From positions 2,542,001 through 2,606,000 of the forward strand of contig NZ_JAFBCC010000001.1 of the NCBI RefSeq assembly GCF_016907495.1: a stretch of DNA of 64,000 nucleotides, given 5' to 3'. The notes beneath the pieces were generated by a model. That model did not search any database. It was not told the DNA's origin and saw only the letters and a list, made by a program, of their open reading frames with translations. Below, piece by piece: positions 44,680-53,398 of the stretch (its first letter is position 1; each line of letters opens with the position of its first letter). Origin of the DNA: Arthrobacter tumbae. Its GTDB lineage: Bacteria > Actinomycetota > Actinomycetes > Actinomycetales > Micrococcaceae. The translations under genes and the position numbers were made by a program.

Positions 44680-44842
44680 GATTTCCCCTCATGTTGATGC
44701 CGCGAGTGATGAGACGCGGATCACACGACACTAGACAGCCAGTTTATGAACCGTCAAGGTTATCCACATTTTTATCCAAGGACTGCACTAATTTGCTCGG
44801 CTGTGCTATTCGACGCCCGATACGATAAGTGAACCGTCACTC

Positions 44843-46219
44843 ATGGTTTCAACCTTCACTCGTACTTTTGGGGCACTCTTGAATCTTCCGTCGCTACCTC
44901 CCGCCCAAAATCCTGACCGGATGCAGACACAGACTCGGACCAGGAGCAAAGCAAGGGCATCGACGCTCATCGTTGCGGGGTTTGGTCTGTTCCTTCTGGC
45001 TATCGGTCTGATCTCGGGCGGAATTGGGGGAGCTCTTGTCATGGCGGGTCTCCTCGCGCTCCTCACCGGGCTCTACACGGTGCTCACGGGGCGCGGCTCC
45101 TGGGCACGGCTCGCTGGTCGCAAGGCAGGATCCATCGTCGCTGCGGCAAGCGTGGTTGCACTCTTGGTCGGCGGTTCCATCACGCCCTCGGTGGAGGAAA
45201 CCGTCCCCGCGGCCACGGCCGAGCAAACCGAGACCGCCACTGTTGCCCCGTCACAGAGCCCGACGCCGGAGCCAACCAAACCTCCCACCCCGGAGCCATC
45301 ACCCACCCCGAGTCCCGATGTTGCGCCGATAGACGGGGATACTGTCGCCGTTGCTGAAGGCGACCCGAACGCCCCGAGCGATCAGCCCGAATATGGCATC
45401 AGGGCACTCGCGCTGCTTGAGACGCTGCCGATCAAGGGGCGCGCACCGAAGACGGGTTATGACCGGGATGAGTTCGGTCAGGCCTGGCTCGACGTCGACC
45501 GCAACGGCTGCGACACCCGCAATGACATGCTGAACCGCGACCTTCGCGACATCGTGCACGCGAACTCCGTTCCGTGCAAGGTGCAGTCCGGCACCCTCGA
45601 CGACCCCTACACGGGCACCACAATCCCCTTCCTCCGCGGGCAGGAGACCAGCATTGAGGTGCAGATCGATCACATGGTTGCGCTCGCTGACGCCTGGCAG
45701 AAGGGTGCCCAGCAACTTACCTACGAACAGCGGGTTGCCTTCGCGAATGACCCGCTGAACCTGCAGTCCACTGACGGTCCGACCAACGCCCAGAAGGGCG
45801 CGGGCGACGCTGCAACCTGGCTTCCGCCGAACCGCGGATACCGCTGCGAATACGTTGCTCGTCAGATCTCCGTGAAGGCAACCTACAACCTGTGGGTGAC
45901 GCAGGCCGAGCATGACGCAATGGCGCGGGTTCTGTCGGATTGTGCAGACACGATGGCGCCCACCAACGAGCCTTCGCCCACACCTACCCCTGAGCCGGAA
46001 CCGGCTGTCGAGCAGACCACACCCGCACCCGCACCCGCACCTGCCCCGGCTCCCGCACCAGCACCGGCACCCGCACCGGCGCCCGCACCGGCTCCTGCCC
46101 CTGTGTACTATGCCAACTGCACAGCTGCCCGAACGGCCGGCGCGGCTCCGGTTTTTGTTGGGCAGCCCGGTTATGGAGGGCACCTGGACCGCGATGGCGA
46201 CGGCGTCGGCTGCGAATAA
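44843..46219 (+). CDS. Membrane-anchored DUF1524 (HNH-like) nuclease with excalibur domain
   Basis: A 458-residue protein. N-terminal hydrophobic segments at about residues 40-115 (first helix LIVAGFGLFLLAIGLISGG). A proline-rich linker follows, then a DUF1524 domain of about 170 residues starting near 185: VDRNGCDTRNDMLNRDL, IEVQIDHMVALADAW (the H of the HNH-like core), and NLQSTDGPTNAQKG. A run of Pro-Ala dipeptides (coded 46021-46103) joins it to a C-terminal excalibur domain, NCTAARTAGAAPV and DRDGDGVGCE. It is probably a surface nuclease. ATG 44921 is an alternative start. Divergent from the excalibur/sortase pair. Confidence 0.85.
   Translation: MVSTFTRTFGALLNLPSLPPAQNPDRMQTQTRTRSKARASTLIVAGFGLFLLAIGLISGGIGGALVMAGLLALLTGLYTVLTGRGSWARLAGRKAGSIVAAASVVALLVGGSITPSVEETVPAATAEQTETATVAPSQSPTPEPTKPPTPEPSPTPSPDVAPIDGDTVAVAEGDPNAPSDQPEYGIRALALLETLPIKGRAPKTGYDRDEFGQAWLDVDRNGCDTRNDMLNRDLRDIVHANSVPCKVQSGTLDDPYTGTTIPFLRGQETSIEVQIDHMVALADAWQKGAQQLTYEQRVAFANDPLNLQSTDGPTNAQKGAGDAATWLPPNRGYRCEYVARQISVKATYNLWVTQAEHDAMARVLSDCADTMAPTNEPSPTPTPEPEPAVEQTTPAPAPAPAPAPAPAPAPAPAPAPAPAPVYYANCTAARTAGAAPVFVGQPGYGGHLDRDGDGVGCE
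46021..46103 (+). repeat. Coding Pro-Ala tandem repeat
   Basis: About 14 near-identical 6-bp units (CCCGCA/CCGGCT/CCAGCA) encode a run of Pro-Ala dipeptides between the nuclease and excalibur domains of the 44843-46219 protein. It is probably an extended wall-spanning linker, and prone to length change by slippage. Confidence 0.9.
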
Positions 46220-46272
46220 GCGGCGCAAGACCGTTTCGCTCGTACCAACTGTCGGAGAGGTGGGTGTCTCCG

Positions 46273-46319
46273 AAAACGTGCATGCATCGCATGCAAAAGA
46301 TGCAACGCATGCACGTTTT
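46273..46319 (+). terminator. Rho-independent terminator after the DUF1524 gene
   Basis: 13-bp perfect arms AAAACGTGCATGC (46273-46285) and GCATGCACGTTTT (46307-46319), with a further small repeat inside the loop, followed by a T. It ends 100 bases after the nuclease stop. Confidence 0.85.
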
Positions 46320-46434
46320 TGGAAGCACCCCGCCGCCGCTCAGTGCGGAACGCCGGGGTGATTGCCGCCGTCGTCGTTTGTGAGGAATGAGGCCGCGCGT
46401 CGCCCAAAGCAGGAATACGCCCGGCGAGGATGAG

Positions 46435-47685
46435 ATGATCATGGCCATGACCGATCGTGTGCCCGGCCTGCAACTGCACGTTGTGATTGATGGATCGTCG
46501 CCGCCGATCGAACGAACCCTGTCCGTCCCCGCCAGCATCCTCCTGAGCGACCTGCACCAAGTCATTCAGGCAGCTTTCGGCTGGCAGGATCGTCACCTCT
46601 ACCAGTTCTCTGTGAGTGACACCTTTCGGGGCCAACGACACTTCACTCCGCCGGAATCAGCTGCTGAGCTCGACACAGAAGACGCATCCCGTACAGAGCT
46701 CGCTGCCGTTGCAGGCTGGACGGGCGCAAAGCTGGGATACGAGTACGACTTCGGTGATTCGTGGGACCATCTCATCACCATAGTCGGCGACGATCCGGTG
46801 CCACCTGCCCGCCTTGAGTGCACGGCAGGGCGCAGGAGAGGCCCGGTGGAGGATTGCGGCGGCATCCACGGCTACTACAACCTGATCGAGGCGCTGAAGG
46901 GTCAACGGCAGGACTCCGCCGAGGCCGTCGAATGGTTCGAGTCAGTGTCGGGGGAGTCCGCAGCCGCGTTTGACCCGGCACACGCCGACCTGAAGGCGAT
47001 CAGTGAGCGGCTTACGGAGCTTTCGCGGTTCTTCTGGCGCCCGGCGTTGCCCCCGGAAGTGATCGCCGACGTCGTCCGTCCGGTGCAGTGGCTGTTGCAG
47101 CGGGTCGGTGCTGATGGCCTTGAGCTCACCAAGGACGGGTACCTGAAGCCGACCGTGGTGCAGGAAGCCATGCAGGAACTGGGATGGACTGACCGCTGGT
47201 ACGGCAAGTTCAACCGCGAGGCGCAGACGCTCCCCATCCTGGATCTCCGCCACCAGGCGCAGGAGTGGAAGCTGCTGCGCAAGTACAAGGGAAAACTCGT
47301 GCTCACCCCGGGCGGCAGGCGGCTCGTGAACAACGATGCCGCGCTGTGGGGTTATCTCGCCGACCGACTTGCGCACCCGCCCGCCGCCGCGATCGAGCTG
47401 GTGCACGCCGTCGTCGTCGGATGGTTGGTCAAGGATGTCCTACCGTCCTACGACCTGCGCGCCAGGACAATCGCCGAAATTCTGACAGTCAACGGCTTCG
47501 CGTACGACGACGGTCCCGTCACAGAGAGGGAAGGGCGGACTCTTGTGCGCGACGTCTTTCGGATGCTGGAGTGCCTGAACGTTCTGGTCAAGATCGACCT
47601 CATGTCAGGAGCGAGGAAAGCGACCGACGCCGGCCGGGAGTTCCTGATCGAGATCCAGCGAAAGCAGCATGGACGTCTCGACTGA
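46435..47685 (+). CDS. PRiA4_ORF3-like domain protein (plasmid pRiA4b ORF-3 family)
   Basis: A 416-residue protein. Residues 5-185 match the pRiA4b ORF-3 family: LHVVIDGSSPPIERTLSVPAS, LHQVIQAAFGWQDRHLYQF, and YEYDFGDSWDHLITI. The C-terminal half (FFWRPALPPEVIADVVRPVQ to the end) is a separate domain of about 220 residues with probable winged-helix segments. Function of the family is unknown; members often occur near mobile or defence-related genes. GAGGA precedes ATG 46435. The next gene, 61 bp downstream, encodes an alarmone-synthetase-like protein. Confidence 0.8.
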   Translation: MIMAMTDRVPGLQLHVVIDGSSPPIERTLSVPASILLSDLHQVIQAAFGWQDRHLYQFSVSDTFRGQRHFTPPESAAELDTEDASRTELAAVAGWTGAKLGYEYDFGDSWDHLITIVGDDPVPPARLECTAGRRRGPVEDCGGIHGYYNLIEALKGQRQDSAEAVEWFESVSGESAAAFDPAHADLKAISERLTELSRFFWRPALPPEVIADVVRPVQWLLQRVGADGLELTKDGYLKPTVVQEAMQELGWTDRWYGKFNREAQTLPILDLRHQAQEWKLLRKYKGKLVLTPGGRRLVNNDAALWGYLADRLAHPPAAAIELVHAVVVGWLVKDVLPSYDLRARTIAEILTVNGFAYDDGPVTEREGRTLVRDVFRMLECLNVLVKIDLMSGARKATDAGREFLIEIQRKQHGRLD

Positions 47686-47745
47686 TCTGATGGTGAGCAG
47701 GCAAAGGGAGTAGCTTGGGTTCACCCGGCGCAGCAGAGGGAGCGT

Positions 47746-48759
47746 ATGGATTCGGATCTCATCCATGATCGGCTCATCGATCAGTGGCTCGCGGAATACG
47801 CTGCATTCCAGCATGAGAAGCGCGCAGCCGCGAACGCGATTCAGGACGCGATCGCCGCGCGTCTCGACGACGACGGGCTCAACTATCACGCGATCGAATA
47901 CCGGGTGAAAGACCACCAGTCGCTGGAGCAGAAACTTCGGCGCTGCAATCCGGACGGATCCCTCAAATACGCGGACGGGTTGTGCGGCATCGATGACATC
48001 ATCGGCGTCCGGGTTATCACCTTTCTTCAGCTCGACGTGGAGCGGGCAATGACTGCGCTTCGCAACTCCTTCGACGTTCTGGCCCATGTGGACAAGACCG
48101 CCGAACAGCGGGAAAAGGGGGAGTTCGGCTACTCAGGCCAGCACCTTGTCCTGAGAATCAGTGAGGAGACCGCACCGAACGGCTGCCGCAACCACATCGG
48201 CGAGCGCTTCGAGGTGCAGTTCCGAACCATCCTGCAGCACGCCTGGGCCGAGTTCGAGCACGACATCCGCTACAAGAGCGCTGGCCCGGTGCCGCCCGAG
48301 GTCAACCGCGCGTTCACCCTGGCGTCGGGTCTGATCGAGCTGGCCGACAACCAGTTCAGCACCATCAGCAGCGTGGTCGCCGCCGAGAAAGCCAATCCCG
48401 GCGAATCGGTCAGGCTTCTTCCGGTTGCACTCACGGGCGAGGCCCTCGAAAGCATCCTCGAACAGGCTCTACCGAACAACCCGCGCAGCCGCGTCGAACA
48501 GTACGAGTGGCTGCGCGAACTGCTCGACATCCATGGAATCACCACGGTCGCGCAGGCCGCCGAACTGGCTGCATCCGCCGATTGGGACGCAATATCCCGC
48601 AAGGTCCAGTACAAGTTCGCCCCCGGTCATGTCCGCGCCGCCGATGATCTGCTGCTTGTCCGCTATGGACAGGAGCACATCGACAAGACCCAGGCATTGG
48701 GCCACGACCGCAACAGACGCGCCAAGCTGACCTACCGCCTGCGGAGACTACGGGACTGA
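47746..48759 (+). CDS. RelA/SpoT-domain protein (small alarmone synthetase type)
   Basis: A 337-residue protein. Residues about 45-180 form a RelA_SpoT nucleotidyltransferase domain: YRVKDHQSLEQKLRR, DDIIGVRVITFLQLDVERAM with the catalytic Asp region, GYSGQHLVL, and FEVQFRTILQHAWAEFEHDI. No HD hydrolase, TGS or ACT domain is present, so it is a stand-alone synthetase type. A helical C-terminal extension of about 150 residues follows, which I do not recognise. It could make (p)ppGpp or be a toxic SAS-type nucleotide or tRNA pyrophosphokinase. GAGGGAG lies upstream of ATG 47746. Confidence 0.85.
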   Translation: MDSDLIHDRLIDQWLAEYAAFQHEKRAAANAIQDAIAARLDDDGLNYHAIEYRVKDHQSLEQKLRRCNPDGSLKYADGLCGIDDIIGVRVITFLQLDVERAMTALRNSFDVLAHVDKTAEQREKGEFGYSGQHLVLRISEETAPNGCRNHIGERFEVQFRTILQHAWAEFEHDIRYKSAGPVPPEVNRAFTLASGLIELADNQFSTISSVVAAEKANPGESVRLLPVALTGEALESILEQALPNNPRSRVEQYEWLRELLDIHGITTVAQAAELAASADWDAISRKVQYKFAPGHVRAADDLLLVRYGQEHIDKTQALGHDRNRRAKLTYRLRRLRD

Positions 48760-48853
48760 GCGGCGGGCACCTGATCTCCGTCGGCCCCGGTCGCTTGCCC
48801 TGCGCTTCGCACGTTCGGAATACTTGAGAGTGAAGCAGCGGAAGTGGGTACCG

Positions 48854-49459
48854 GTGAACGACAAAAGCGAACGCGCCAGACGAATGCAGCGCGTCTCGGA
48901 GTACCGCTCCGCGCGCCGTTCGGGAAGCAGCGGCGCAGAGGCCATCGAGCAGGTCGACGACGACGAACAAGAGCAAGCGCAGATCACAGACTTCGCTGCC
49001 AAGGCAGACTTCGAGATCCGCCAGGCGACCGCCCGCGGTGATTTCGACAACCTGAAGTACGCAGGCAAGCCCATCCCGGGTCTCGGCACAACCCTTGATC
49101 CGGACTGGTGGGTCAAAGGCCTGATCGAACGGGAGCAGCTGTCCGGTCTTGCGCCCGCGCCATTTCGCCTCCGCACCGAAGACGCTGAACTCGACGGCAA
49201 GCTGGATCAGCAGTACATGGAGAGCAGGGTCCGGGAACTGCTCGAGGATTTCAACCGGCAGGTCGTCGATGCCCGCAGGCAACTCCTGGGCGGACCGCCC
49301 GTCGTGACAAAGACGCGGGACGTGGAGCAGGAAATCGAGCGCTGGCGTGAACGCCGGGCGGCACGCCGCTCCCAGGTTGAGCAGGACGAGGCGGCTGAGC
49401 GGGAAGCAGCCCAGCAGGGGGAAGTGAAGCGCTCACCGTGGTGGCGCCGTCGTCGTTAG
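48854..49459 (+). CDS. DUF1992 (DnaJ-homologue subfamily C28 conserved) protein
   Basis: A 201-residue protein. The DUF1992 domain is near residues 55-145: EIRQATARGDFDNLKYAGKPI is the family hallmark (FDNL..GKP), followed by LDPDWWVKGLIEREQLSG. Charged helical tails flank it; the end is WWRRRR. Function unknown; possibly a J-domain partner. GTG 48854 fits best (MNDKSERARRMQRVSEYR, GGAAG upstream). A longer TTG frame from 48824 exists. Confidence 0.8.
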   Translation: MNDKSERARRMQRVSEYRSARRSGSSGAEAIEQVDDDEQEQAQITDFAAKADFEIRQATARGDFDNLKYAGKPIPGLGTTLDPDWWVKGLIEREQLSGLAPAPFRLRTEDAELDGKLDQQYMESRVRELLEDFNRQVVDARRQLLGGPPVVTKTRDVEQEIERWRERRAARRSQVEQDEAAEREAAQQGEVKRSPWWRRRR

Positions 49460-49463
49460 CTTT

Positions 49464-49751
49464 TCAGCCGGCTACCATATCCTGGTACTCGGGATGCTGC
49501 TCAATGTAGGCGGCGATGAACGGGCACAGAGGTACTGCCTGCAAGCCGCGTTCGCGGACATCGTCCAGGGCGTAACGCGCCAGCGTGCTGCCCACGCCGT
49601 GGCCCTCGAACGCGGAATCCACCTCGGTGTGGGTGAAGATCACGCGGCGGTCCTTGAGCCGATATTGCGCAAATCCGGCCGGCTTCCCATCGAGGGTGAC
49701 CTCGTACCGACCGGCGTCGGCGTTGTTGACCACCTGCGCCTCCACTGCCAC
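49464..49751 (-). CDS. GNAT-type N-acetyltransferase (YjdJ-like)
   Basis: A 95-residue single-domain acetyltransferase of the short YjdJ-like type. AGFAQYRLKDRRVIFTHTEV, then the acetyl-CoA loop FEGHGVGSTLARYALDDVRE and a C-terminal VPLCPFIAAYIEQHPEYQDM block typical of this group. The substrate is unknown. It lies 3 bp after a small conserved gene, probably in one transcript, and is convergent with DUF1992. Confidence 0.88.
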   Translation of the reverse strand: MAVEAQVVNNADAGRYEVTLDGKPAGFAQYRLKDRRVIFTHTEVDSAFEGHGVGSTLARYALDDVRERGLQAVPLCPFIAAYIEQHPEYQDMVAG

Positions 49752-49754
49752 GGG

Positions 49755-49994
49755 CTACTCCCCGGAGAATTCGCCGTTGGCAACCGCGTCCGCGTACTCG
49801 CTCAGATCAGGCCCCGGCTCGAAATCCACGAACTGCGGCTGCAGCTTCTCGAACAGGAACTTGTACACCTGGTCCCGGTCACCGCCGGAATGCGAAGCCG
49901 CAGCTTCCTTCACCGCTTCCTGCAGCGCCTTGTCAGCATCGACAAGAATCTTCTCCCGGGCCTGTTCATTCCATGTGACGTCGCTGATCTTCAC
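49755..49994 (-). CDS. Small conserved hypothetical protein
   Basis: A 79-residue acidic protein starting MKISDVTWNEQAREKILV, with a helical DADKALQEAVKEAAASHSGG block and a C-terminal acidic tail. No signal peptide or membrane segment. I do not recognise the family. It probably forms a two-gene unit with the GNAT gene. GGAGG lies 13 bp upstream of ATG 49994. Confidence 0.6.
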   Translation of the reverse strand: MKISDVTWNEQAREKILVDADKALQEAVKEAAASHSGGDRDQVYKFLFEKLQPQFVDFEPGPDLSEYADAVANGEFSGE

Positions 49995-50123
49995 AACCGG
50001 CCTCCAATAGTAAGTAGACTGTCTATTGGCATCAAGGCTACGGGTGTCGGCTCAGCCCCACAACCCCCGAGTAGGACTGCTAATGTGCAGGAGCATCGCG
50101 ACCGACTAGAGGCAGGTCTGAAC

Positions 50124-50861
50124 GTGACGGATGAAGTTGAGGAAAACTCGATACGCAGCGAGCTACAGGACCTGGTGCTGGAGAGCGCTCAGATCGAGGA
50201 GTTCCTCGATGGGATGGTGAAGATCGCAGCCCGGGAACTCGGTGAGATTTCCGGCAGAACGATGTATGCCGCTGTGACCCTTCTACGCCCGAAGCGTGCG
50301 GCAACGGTTGCCAGCAGCAGCCCGGAAGCCCGGAACATGGACGAAGTACAGTTTGCGTTCGATGACGGCCCCTGCCTGCGCGCGGCGCGTGAGCACTACA
50401 CGGTTGTGGTGCAGGATTTCCATGCAGAACAGCGGTTCGGTGAATACACTGCGGCGGTGGCGGGGCATGGCCTCCGTTCGGCGCTCGGTGTGCCGATACT
50501 GCTGGAGGGAGAAGCCAACGCGGGTCTCGATCTCTACTGTCTCGAACCGGATGCGTTCAGTGCTGAGAGCATCGACGCCGCCGAGCAGTTCGCGCGCAGG
50601 GCCTCTCACTCGCTGCAGATTGCCGTACGCGTGGCGACGCTGATGGAGAACAGCCAGCACATGAGTGCCGCGATGGAAAACCGCACCACCATAGACCTTG
50701 CGGTGGGAATCATCATGGGCCAGAACCGCTGCAGCCAGGATGAAGCGGTCAACATCCTCAAGGCTGCCTCCAGTGCACGGAACGTGAAGCTTCAGGCTGT
50801 GGCGGCGGCAGTGGTGGAATCGGTGAACAACGCGAGCGCAGCCACCCACTTCGACGCCTAG
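50124..50861 (+). CDS. GAF and ANTAR domain transcription antitermination protein
   Basis: A 245-residue protein. Residues about 20-165 form a GAF domain (FDDGPCLRAAREHYTVVVQD, GLRSALGVPILLEGEA). The C-terminal ANTAR domain is TTIDLAVGIIMGQNRCSQDE and following helices; it binds paired hairpins in nascent RNA to prevent termination. Actinobacterial proteins of this type respond to signals via GAF. GTG 50124 is chosen with GGCAGG upstream; the frame is open to 49494 but the extension overlaps the opposite-strand genes without similarity. It overlaps the YoaK stop by 4 bp at its tail. Confidence 0.85.
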   Translation: MTDEVEENSIRSELQDLVLESAQIEEFLDGMVKIAARELGEISGRTMYAAVTLLRPKRAATVASSSPEARNMDEVQFAFDDGPCLRAAREHYTVVVQDFHAEQRFGEYTAAVAGHGLRSALGVPILLEGEANAGLDLYCLEPDAFSAESIDAAEQFARRASHSLQIAVRVATLMENSQHMSAAMENRTTIDLAVGIIMGQNRCSQDEAVNILKAASSARNVKLQAVAAAVVESVNNASAATHFDA

Positions 50862-51577
50862 GCGGAAACCTCAGCCAGTTCCCCGTCATGGGACGCCGCC
50901 CGGTCACGCCGGTACCGCACGTGTCCGGTGACTGCCACCGCGGCTGACAGCACGGCGGATATCGCTACGCCCACCCACAGGTCGATCAGCAGCGCGAATC
51001 CACCGGCGACCGCACCGAGGCCGATCAGCAGGATCGCCAGCGCCCTGCGGCCCCAAAACTTTCCCTTGCCTCCAGCAAGCCGTGAATCGGAGGCAAGCCC
51101 GGTGATAGTGGAGGTGACGACGACGGTGGTCACCTCGGCGACCTTCAGTCGCTTGGCCGTGGCCGCCTGAATACCCATCACCGTTGCAAGGCCTGAAGTC
51201 ACGACGCTGCCCAGGATCTCGTCCGCAGCTACATCCACCAAGCCGACGACGACGGCGATCGCCGTAGCGCCCAATGCCACTGCGCCGAAGGCAATCGACG
51301 TCCGTCCGGACCACCCCTCGGGTGCCTTCCGCAGCAGTCGCCCGGCGAGAAGCGCACCCACCATGAAGAACACCAGCGCGAGCGCCGGACGCAGGACCGG
51401 AAGATCATTCCCGCCAGCAACCGCCATGCCGAGCAGCACAACGTTTCCGGTCATGTTGCCGGTGAACACCCGATCAAGGCCCAGGTAGCCGACGGCATCA
51501 ATCACTCCGGTAGAAAACGTGAGGATCAGCATCAGCGTCAGATGCAGGCGGTCTGTCGAAAGCCGGGCGGCGGTCAT
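50858..51577 (-). CDS. YoaK/DUF1275 family membrane protein
   Basis: A 239-residue membrane protein with six predicted segments. The DUF1275 pattern is LTLMLILTFSTGVIDAVGYL, FTGNMTGNVVLLGMAVAG and a later VTTVVVTSTITGLASDS segment. Function unknown. AAGGGG precedes ATG 51577. It is convergent with the GAF-ANTAR gene and divergent from the peptide transporter operon across a 159-bp promoter region. Confidence 0.9.
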   Translation of the reverse strand: MTAARLSTDRLHLTLMLILTFSTGVIDAVGYLGLDRVFTGNMTGNVVLLGMAVAGGNDLPVLRPALALVFFMVGALLAGRLLRKAPEGWSGRTSIAFGAVALGATAIAVVVGLVDVAADEILGSVVTSGLATVMGIQAATAKRLKVAEVTTVVVTSTITGLASDSRLAGGKGKFWGRRALAILLIGLGAVAGGFALLIDLWVGVAISAVLSAAVAVTGHVRYRRDRAASHDGELAEVSA

Positions 51578-51626
51578 GCGGGTTCCCCTTCAGATGAGAA
51601 AGTTCGGAAACAATCTTGTAATGAAT

Positions 51627-51667
51627 GTATACGAAGCTTAGGCTCGTTGAGGAAATTGTATTCAATC
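51627..51667. promoter_or_regulatory. Possible GntR sites upstream of the peptide transporter
   Basis: The divergent promoter region contains TGTATAC (51627-51633) and ATTGTATTCAAT (51656-51667, palindromic in its outer ATTG..CAAT arms). Both resemble TTGTATACAA-type FadR-family sites. The GntR gene at 58663 at the end of this operon is the candidate binder. Confidence 0.45.
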
Positions 51668-51736
51668 ATCACTCAAGATGATCGATCGAAGACAGTTCAC
51701 CGACGCACAGAGACGTGACTCGACCAGAGGATTCGC

Positions 51737-53395
51737 ATGAGAACCAGCAGCCAATTGGGCATCAGGTTGCTCCACACAGCAGCGGCCGGCGCCGTCGTCG
51801 TGCTTGCTGCCACCGCCTGCCAACCTATCCAGGCGCTCGAACCGGCACCGGAGCGGGAAGAGGTCACCTCGATCCCGATCGGTGACCGTGAGGTGCGCGA
51901 GGGCGGTGATCTGGTGATGGCACTCTCGGCGGAACCTGACCGGCTGGATCCCACCACCTCATCCTCGCTCTACACGCGCTACGTGATGCAGACGATGTGC
52001 CAGAAGCTTTATGACATCGATGCCGAAGGCGAACTTGTCCCGCAGCTGGCCACGGAACTGCCCGAGGTTTCCGACGACGGCCTGACCGTCACCATCCCGC
52101 TCCGAGATGACGCTGTCTTCGCTGACGGCGCGGAGTTCAACGCCGAAGCAGTGCGGACAACGCTCGAACGCCACCTCACACACGAGGAGTCGTCGCGGAA
52201 GAGTGAGCTCGGCCCCATCAGCAGCATCGAGGCGGTCGATGAAACCCACGTCCGCATCACGTACGAAACACCGTTCGCGCCGCTAGCCGCAGCACTCGCT
52301 GACCGTGCAGGAATGATGCTCTCACCCAAGGCGCTCGAGGAAACCGGTGACAACTTCGGCGACAACCCCGTGTGCGTGGGACCGTTCAAGTTCGTCGAGC
52401 GGGTGCCGCAGACGTCGATCAAGGTCGAGCGCGATCCGCTGTACTACGACGCCGCGAACGTGCACCTCGACACCATCACCTACCGCATCATCACCGATGC
52501 GAACATCCGGGCGGCCAACCTGCGCTCCGGTGACGTTCAGGTAGCCGACACCATCTCGCCGCAGGACGTCGACGCCCTCATGCAGGAAGACGGCGTGGGT
52601 GTGCTGCAGGTCGGGTCGCTCGGCTACCAGGGCCTGACAATCAACGTCGGGAACACTGAAGGAGTGGGCGAGCCGGTCGGGGACATCGATACACCGCTGG
52701 CCCAGGAGGCGGCGGTACGGCTGGCGCTGTCCATGTCGATCGACCGTGAGGCGCTGGTGAACACCGTCTTCAACAGCTGGTTCCAGCCCGCGTGCTCGCC
52801 CATCTCACCGACCAGCCCGTTCAGTTCCGAGCTCAGCAAGGACTGCCCGCCCTTCGATCCCGAAGGCGCCAAGGCACTCCTCGAGGAAGCCGGCATCGAG
52901 ACGCCGTACGCGATCGAGATGCAGGTCAGCAACACGCCGGACACGCTGAGGTTTGCGCAGGCCCTGCAGGCGGCCGTGGCCGACGGCGGATTCAAGCTCA
53001 CCATCCTCCCCGTTGAATACTCAACGCTCCTCGACGTGCAGTCCCGCGGCGACTTCGAGATGCTGCAGCTCGGCTGGTCCGGCCGCGTGGACCCGCACGG
53101 CAACATGTTCAACTTCCTTGCCACCGGAGGCGGCAACAACTACTCCGGTTACAACAACCCGGAGGTGGACCAGCTTCTGAAGAGCGCAGCCCAGGTCAAC
53201 GACGACGGTGAGCGCGCCGAACTCTACGGCCAGGTAGTCGAACAGCTGCAGGAAGACAACCCGCTGATCTACCTGTACCGGCAGCGCAGCCTGACCGCGT
53301 ACAGCACCGACGTTGCCGGCATCGAGACCTTCGCCGACGGCGTGGTTCACCTGAGCAATGCGGCGTTCCTTGCGAACCCGGAAGAAGAGGACTGA
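51737..53395 (+). CDS. ABC transporter substrate-binding protein (peptide/nickel type)
   Basis: A 552-residue lipoprotein. The signal peptide ends with a lipobox, LAATACQPI, with the Cys near residue 29. The domain matches family 5 solute-binding proteins: GGDLVMALSAEPDRLDPTTS at the N-terminus, YRIITDANIRAANLRSGDVQ, and the C-terminal block PLIYLYRQRSLTAYS. It presents dipeptides, oligopeptides or glutathione-like compounds to the permease. AGAGGA precedes ATG 51737. First gene of an operon of six. Confidence 0.93.
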   Translation: MRTSSQLGIRLLHTAAAGAVVVLAATACQPIQALEPAPEREEVTSIPIGDREVREGGDLVMALSAEPDRLDPTTSSSLYTRYVMQTMCQKLYDIDAEGELVPQLATELPEVSDDGLTVTIPLRDDAVFADGAEFNAEAVRTTLERHLTHEESSRKSELGPISSIEAVDETHVRITYETPFAPLAAALADRAGMMLSPKALEETGDNFGDNPVCVGPFKFVERVPQTSIKVERDPLYYDAANVHLDTITYRIITDANIRAANLRSGDVQVADTISPQDVDALMQEDGVGVLQVGSLGYQGLTINVGNTEGVGEPVGDIDTPLAQEAAVRLALSMSIDREALVNTVFNSWFQPACSPISPTSPFSSELSKDCPPFDPEGAKALLEEAGIETPYAIEMQVSNTPDTLRFAQALQAAVADGGFKLTILPVEYSTLLDVQSRGDFEMLQLGWSGRVDPHGNMFNFLATGGGNNYSGYNNPEVDQLLKSAAQVNDDGERAELYGQVVEQLQEDNPLIYLYRQRSLTAYSTDVAGIETFADGVVHLSNAAFLANPEEED

Positions 53396-53398
53396 TTC

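Noticed and set aside
46021..46103. Tandem repeat that could be taken for a CRISPR-like array
   Set aside because: The units are 6-bp Pro-Ala codons inside an open frame, with no spacers.
49494..50123. Upstream extension of the GAF-ANTAR frame
   Set aside because: It runs antisense through the GNAT and small hypothetical genes and has no GAF similarity; GTG 50124 has a ribosome-binding site.
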